The translations under genes and the position numbers were made by a program. Below the pieces are notes generated by a model. The model searched no databases. It was not told the origin of the DNA and worked only from the letters and a program-made list of their open reading frames with translations. This document shows positions 33,850-37,434 of a DNA stretch of 37,434 bases, piece after piece; position 1 is the stretch's first letter; each line of letters opens with the position of its first letter. Source of the stretch: Devosia psychrophila (GTDB taxonomy: Bacteria; Pseudomonadota; Alphaproteobacteria; Rhizobiales; Devosiaceae); NCBI RefSeq assembly GCF_000971275.1, contig NZ_LAPV01000127.1:1-37434 (forward strand), given 5' to 3'.

Positions 33850-34308
33850 ATGATCCCGAAATTGTCGATCCGGCGCAGCGCTCAGCGATGGCCAGAAGGG
33901 GGCCGGCTCCATACGGTCTCGACGATGTCGCAGTGGTGGCTCGAACCGGCTACGAGCCTCAAGGACCATGCCAAGGCTGTGCTGGCGCGGCTCAACTGCG
34001 AGCTGGAGGTCATCAACGGGGGCGACAAGGGCTCACTGGCTGTTACCAAGGCGACCCAGGCGAAGGCGCCGATCTATCCGTCACCGGTCTTCATCTAAAC
34101 GGTGGGTGCTGGCGACAGCCTGATGGCCGGGGTGCTGACGGCATTGGCGGGAAAGCAGTCGCTGACGCCCGGCCGGTTGGGTATGCTCAACGAAGCGGCA
34201 CTCGTCTCCTGCCTGCGTTTTGGCGCCGCGGATGCCAGCATCAATTGTCGTCGCAAGGGAGGCCAGCCGCCGACCGGCGCCGAGGTCGACGCCGTGCTGG
34301 CCGCCTGA
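33850..34308 (+). pseudogene. PfkB-family (fructokinase-like) kinase remnant
   Basis: The frame reads SLKDHAKAVLARLNCELEVI, NGGDKGSLAVTKATQAKAPI, then a TAA at 34096-34098. It continues in the same frame with TVGAGDSLMAGVLTALAGKQ and ends at 34308. GAGD is the catalytic signature of PfkB kinases, normally preceded by VVDT. The TAA lies just before this motif and would remove it. The N-terminal substrate-binding half is absent as well. The remnant is not closely similar to the intact kinase at 31880, so it is probably an older fructokinase-like gene rather than a recent duplicate. Confidence 0.8.
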
Positions 34309-34402
34309 GGGTCACGGCGACGTGAACGCAGAGGCGGTAACGGCGGCGCTCGGTCGCGCGAATAAAACATGGGATTGTTTCGTTGTTTGCTGCAGGTTTG
34401 TC

Positions 34403-35119
34403 ATGATCGATCTCATCCTGGCTTTTGCCGCCGGCCTGCTGACCCTGCTCAACCCTTGCGTGTTGCCGCTGTTGCCAATGATTGCCGCCGGTGCGGTGGC
34501 TCGCCATGCCCTAGGCCCGCTGGCAATGGCTGCCGGCATGGCGGTCAGCTTTACGCTGGCCGGCATGGGCGCCTTCGCGCTCACGCGAGCGACCGGCCTG
34601 GCGCAGGAGGATATCACCATGGCGGCCGGTTGGGTGATGCTCGGCTTCGGGTTGGTTCAGCTCATTCCTCAGGCGCAGGCGCGCTTTGGCCGGCTTGCCG
34701 GCGCTGCCGCCGGCGGCGGAACAAGGCTGATCGGACAGGTTGAGAATAGGGGGTTGGCGGGCGAGGCACTTGGCGGAGCGCTGTTAGGCCTGGCTTGGTC
34801 GCCCTGCATCGGCCCGACCCTGGGGGCGGCCATTGGCCTGGCGGCCCAAGGCGACAATCTGGGCTTCGCCTTCGGCGTTATGGCCATGTTCTCGGCCGGA
34901 GCTGCCACGATCATGCTAGCGCTGGCCTATGGTACACGATCGCTCATTGCCAGCCGCAAAGCCCTGCTGGCCCGCATCACGCCGCATGCCAAGACGATCT
35001 TGGGTGTCGGGCTCATCGTGGTGGGCCTGGCAATCATTTTCCGGTTCGATCGGCTGGTAGAAGGCTGGGCTCTTGCAGTCCTGCCCGGCTGGTTCACCGA
35101 TATTTCCGTCAGCATCTGA
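34403..35119 (+). CDS. ccdA: CcdA-type thiol-disulfide transmembrane protein
   Basis: 238 residues from the ATG at 34403, with weak GCAGG upstream. The open frame extends back to 34220 without support. It is a polytopic CcdA/DsbD-like membrane protein with about six hydrophobic segments and two functional Cys sites: LLNPCVLPLLPM near the N-terminus and AWSPCIGPTLGAAI in the middle. CcdA passes electrons from cytoplasmic thioredoxin across the membrane to periplasmic thioredoxin-like proteins. The next gene, 14 bp downstream, encodes just such a protein. Typical uses are cytochrome c maturation, methionine sulfoxide repair or copper tolerance. None is shown here. Confidence 0.9.
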   Translation: MIDLILAFAAGLLTLLNPCVLPLLPMIAAGAVARHALGPLAMAAGMAVSFTLAGMGAFALTRATGLAQEDITMAAGWVMLGFGLVQLIPQAQARFGRLAGAAAGGGTRLIGQVENRGLAGEALGGALLGLAWSPCIGPTLGAAIGLAAQGDNLGFAFGVMAMFSAGAATIMLALAYGTRSLIASRKALLARITPHAKTILGVGLIVVGLAIIFRFDRLVEGWALAVLPGWFTDISVSI

Positions 35120-35133
35120 CCCTGGAGTTCCCC

Positions 35134-35547
35134 ATGCTGCTCAATCGTCGTTCTGCACTCTCACTCATCGCCTGTCTCACCGCACTCGGTGCGGTGCGCC
35201 CGGCATCTGCGGCGGCCCGTGTTATCACCTATTCCGAGCAGACATTGGCCGAAGTGGTGGCCAGCGGCGAGCCATACCTCATCGACTTCTTCGCGACCTG
35301 GTGCGGCACATGCGCTGCGCAGGATCGGGTCCTTGAGGGCCTGGCCGCAGAAAGTACCATCTATGCCGCCATCCCAATCATCCGCGTCGACTGGGACGAG
35401 CACAGCCGCGGCGACCTTGTCCGGAAGATGGACATTCCGCGCCGCTCAACCCTCGTGATGATGCGCGGAACTACAGAACTGGGCCGGCTGGTGGCCGATA
35501 CGCGTCGCGACGCCATAGCCGGCCTGCTCGACCTCTCTGGCAGTTAA
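35134..35547 (+). CDS. Exported thioredoxin-fold protein
   Basis: 137 residues from the ATG at 35134, with TGGAG 7-8 bp upstream. The signal peptide LNRRSALSLIACLTALGAVR with an APASAAA-type cleavage region points to the periplasm. The thioredoxin fold has the active site ATWCGTCAAQ (CxxC as CGTC, near residue 64). It then has IPIIRVDWDEHSRGDLVRKM and an IPRRSTLVM stretch where thioredoxins have the cis-Pro. It is the probable partner of CcdA encoded directly upstream, receiving electrons at the periplasmic face. The client protein is unknown. It ends before a structured intergenic region. Confidence 0.9.
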   Translation: MLLNRRSALSLIACLTALGAVRPASAAARVITYSEQTLAEVVASGEPYLIDFFATWCGTCAAQDRVLEGLAAESTIYAAIPIIRVDWDEHSRGDLVRKMDIPRRSTLVMMRGTTELGRLVADTRRDAIAGLLDLSGS

Positions 35548-35587
35548 TTGAGGCCGCGATTGCCTCCTGGCCCTGGCTCTGCTGGCA

Positions 35588-35661
35588 GCGTGGCAGGCAG
35601 GGACGAGGGGCGGGTGCGTCGCCTGCCACGCCCAAGCGCGAAGGGTCCGAGCGTCCCTGCC
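35588..35661. repeat. Two mutually exclusive perfect inverted repeats
   Basis: GCGTGGCAGGC (35588-35598) is perfectly complementary to GCCTGCCACGC (35621-35631). GGCAGGGACG (35596-35605) is perfectly complementary to CGTCCCTGCC (35652-35661). The two left arms share three bases, so only one stem can form fully at a time. The repeat begins 41 bp after the thioredoxin stop. It could be a 3' structured RNA, a terminator-like element without a T-run or a decayed transposon end. Confidence 0.6.
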
Positions 35662-35906
35662 CAAGCGGATGGGATTGGAAACACAGTTCGGCATTTTTTT
35701 GCCGCACGACATCGCCTCGGAACCGAGCGCAGGAATCGGTAACTGGACAGTGGCACAATGCTCCGACGCCATAAGCGATGGCTAGCCTATCCGCGTGTCA
35801 ACCGCACCAGCAGCAGCGCAAAGCTCACCTGGTGCGTGTGCCGCTTGCGGCCACAAGGCCGCACTTGAGATTTCGGAGGTGACGGCGGCCCGCCAGCAAT
35901 GAGACC

Positions 35907-35930
35907 GGGCCCTACCTAAGGTAGCGGCCC
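35907..35930. terminator. Hairpin downstream of fdhA
   Basis: GGGCC (35907-35911) and CTACC (35911-35915) pair with GGTAG (35920-35924) and GGCCC (35926-35930), with a short loop and a bulge. The hairpin lies 23 bp after the fdhA stop on the minus strand. There is no T-run, so it may be a weak or Rho-assisted terminator. Confidence 0.5.
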
Positions 35931-35952
35931 AGCCTTTGGGTGGTGCTTCCAA

Positions 35953-37140
35953 TCAGGCGGCGGAGAGTTCGCCATGCGGATCGAGCACGAATTTAACCGC
36001 CGCGCCGTGATCGAAACTCTCATAGCCTTGCGCTGCGTCGTCCAGCGAAATGATGCGAGCATTGACGATATCGGCGATCGGCAGGCGGTCGTGCAGAATG
36101 GCCTGCATCAGCTGTCGGTTGTATTTCAGCACCGGAGTCTGACCGGTGTGAAACGATAGCGCCTTGGCCCAGCCGAGGCCAAAGCGCAGAGACAGACTGC
36201 CAATCTTGGCGGCATTGTCCACGGCCCCGGGATCCTCCGTGACATAAAGGCCCGGAATGCCAATCGAGCCGGAGGGCCTGGTTATTTCCATCATCTGGTT
36301 GAGGACGATTGCGGGCTGCTCGCCGCCGGAATGCCCGCGCGCTTCGAAGCCGACAGCATCGATGGCGGCATCGACTTCATTTGTGCCGACCACCTCGGCA
36401 ATCATGTCGCCGAGCCGATCGCTCTTGGAGAGATCGATGGCCTCAAACCCCATCTTGGCGGCATGGGCCAGACGGTCCTTGTTGAAGTCGCCAATCATGA
36501 CGACGGCCGCACCCAGAATGCGCGCAGAAGCTGCTGCTGCAAGGCCCACTGGGCCGGCGCCGGCGACGTAGACCGTCGAGCCGACACCGACGCCGGCCTT
36601 GACCGCCCCGTGAAAGCCCGTCGGCAGGATATCGGAGAGCATCGTCAGGTCGCGGATCTTGCTCATCGCTCGGTCGCGATCGGGGAATTTGAGCAGGTTG
36701 AAATCGGCGTAGGGAACCGTCACGTAGCGGGCCTGCCCACCGATCCAGCCCCCCATGTCAACATAGCCATAGGCGCCGCCGGCACGAGATGGATTGACGG
36801 TCAGGCACACGCCCGTGTCCTGCGACTTGCAGCATCGGCAGCGCCCGCAGGCGACATTGAACGGCACCGAGACGATGTCGCCGACCTCGAGCATTTCGAC
36901 GTCGTTACCTTTCTCGATAATCTGTCCGGTGATCTCGTGTCCAAGCACCAGACCCGCCGCAGCGGTGGTGCGACCGCGTACCATGTGCTGGTCAGAGCCG
37001 CAGATATTGGTCGATATCACCTTGAGGATCACGCCGTGCTCGATGCGGCGCCCATCGGGCGCCGCGAGCTTGGCATCCTCGATGTCCTGCACTTCCACCT
37101 TGCCCGGTCCGATATAGACTACGCCACGGTTCCTGCTCAT
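35953..37140 (-). CDS. fdhA: Glutathione-independent formaldehyde dehydrogenase
   Basis: 395 residues, close to the roughly 399-residue Pseudomonas putida FdhA, which it resembles throughout. The start at 37140 is supported by GAGGAGGAG just upstream. Zinc-dependent medium-chain dehydrogenase features: catalytic-zinc ligands in STNICGSDQHM and GHEITG, the structural-zinc Cys cluster CGRCRCCKSQDTGVC, NAD-binding VAGAGPVGLAAAA, and the family-specific TVNPSRAGGAYGYVDMGGW and IGIPGLYVTEDPGAVD. It oxidises formaldehyde to formate with NAD without glutathione. Some homologues also dismutate aldehydes. It appears monocistronic and may handle formaldehyde from demethylation reactions. Confidence 0.95.
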   Translation of the reverse strand: MSRNRGVVYIGPGKVEVQDIEDAKLAAPDGRRIEHGVILKVISTNICGSDQHMVRGRTTAAAGLVLGHEITGQIIEKGNDVEMLEVGDIVSVPFNVACGRCRCCKSQDTGVCLTVNPSRAGGAYGYVDMGGWIGGQARYVTVPYADFNLLKFPDRDRAMSKIRDLTMLSDILPTGFHGAVKAGVGVGSTVYVAGAGPVGLAAAASARILGAAVVMIGDFNKDRLAHAAKMGFEAIDLSKSDRLGDMIAEVVGTNEVDAAIDAVGFEARGHSGGEQPAIVLNQMMEITRPSGSIGIPGLYVTEDPGAVDNAAKIGSLSLRFGLGWAKALSFHTGQTPVLKYNRQLMQAILHDRLPIADIVNARIISLDDAAQGYESFDHGAAVKFVLDPHGELSAA

Positions 37141-37434
37141 CTTGATCTCCTCCTCAGGTGTCTGGTTTCCAGACTTTAACGACCGCCTCTTTGAGGTCGG
37201 CCACAACGACGATTATCCATCCGGCCCTTCCGCCACGCTCATCAGCCCGCGTAGCCGGCGCCATGCCGAGCTTAGGGCATGTCGATGAGTTTGTCTGGCA
37301 TGCAGTGTGACGTTGCCCCCAACTTCTATCCAGCCTGAAGGAGACTCGGGCGGTTGTTTTGGCCGATCTGGCCGGGGTGAGCTACGGGGGCTGGCGCAGA
37401 GCTGGTCATTGAGCGGAGCGGCAGATCCCGTCGC
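37141..37434. other. Upstream region of fdhA and unassigned window end
   Basis: The fdhA promoter should lie near 37160-37260, but no boxes are certain. CATGCC (37262-37267) and GGCATG (37276-37281) form a small inverted repeat. A 28-codon stretch (37326-37412, SLKETRAVVLADLAGVSYGG) weakly recalls the C-terminal part of some phage-type integrases, but is too short to call. Confidence 0.4.

Larger units (their letters stand above)
35548..35952. other. Structured intergenic region, no gene recognised
   Basis: About 400 bp between the thioredoxin gene and fdhA (convergent). It holds overlapping inverted repeats (35588-35661), a small CGGCA/TGCCG hairpin around a T-run (35689-35704) and a hairpin at 35907-35930. 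A 36-codon ORF from 35758 to 35868 has no ribosome-binding site or known features. Confidence 0.6.

Noticed and set aside
35758..35868. Small 36-codon ORF in the thioredoxin-fdhA gap
   Set aside because: No ribosome-binding site, Arg-rich composition typical of chance frames, and no known family.
37326..37412. Possible integrase C-terminal fragment
   Set aside because: Only 28 codons and a vague resemblance, with a stop shortly upstream and no other integrase sequence in the window.

Overview
The window is a GC-rich bacterial segment whose gene families point to an alphaproteobacterium of the Hyphomicrobiales (Rhizobium/Devosia-like). This is inferred from the mix of rhizobial-type sugar ABC systems, RpiR and DeoR regulators, Gfo/Idh/MocA dehydrogenases and IS3/IS30/IS5/ISL3 debris. 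No species marker, rRNA, tRNA, CRISPR or replication origin was seen.

Layout. (1) Positions 1-4.77 kb are an insertion-sequence graveyard. An IS3-family right end lies inside an IS30-family element. That element interrupts an IS3-family transposase fragment, which in turn truncates an Lrp/AsnC-like gene. A broken ORF with a DUF1501-like tail, an intact secreted CHRD-domain gene and a frameshifted ISL3-family element follow. The ISL3 element has cut an ABC solute-binding protein gene down to its last 44 codons. (2) Positions 4.8-14.0 kb form a minus-strand carbohydrate operon: rpiR regulator, SDR, Gfo/Idh dehydrogenase, TIM-barrel isomerase, periplasmic binding protein, double-ABC ATPase, two RbsC-like permeases and a second SDR. 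A second Gfo/Idh gene diverges from it at 14.1 kb. (3) Positions 15.2-16.4 kb hold IS5- and IS3-family remnants and an AT-rich, probably regulatory gap.

(4) Positions 16.4-33.5 kb are the most interesting part, an apparently coherent catabolic island. A plus-strand operon encodes an amidohydrolase that lacks the usual HxH metal motif and a complete dipeptide-type ABC transporter. Next come a solute-binding-protein-like gene without a signal peptide (minus), a canonical HxH amidohydrolase and a PuuE (allantoinase)-like deacetylase. A second PuuE-like deacetylase, a tandem-SIS protein and a DeoR regulator form a minus-strand unit. It diverges from a BtpA/SgcQ protein, a second tandem-SIS protein and a PfkB kinase. 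An allantoin/hydantoin-type racemase closes the block. Together they suggest uptake and breakdown of a compound with a cyclic ureide or amide part and a sugar or amino-sugar part. The substrate is inferred, not shown. Clusters of TTTC/GAAA half-sites occur in three of its control regions and may mark a DeoR regulon.

(5) Positions 33.8-37.4 kb hold a PfkB-kinase pseudogene, a CcdA plus secreted thioredoxin pair, an intergenic stretch with two mutually exclusive perfect inverted repeats, and a glutathione-independent formaldehyde dehydrogenase (fdhA).
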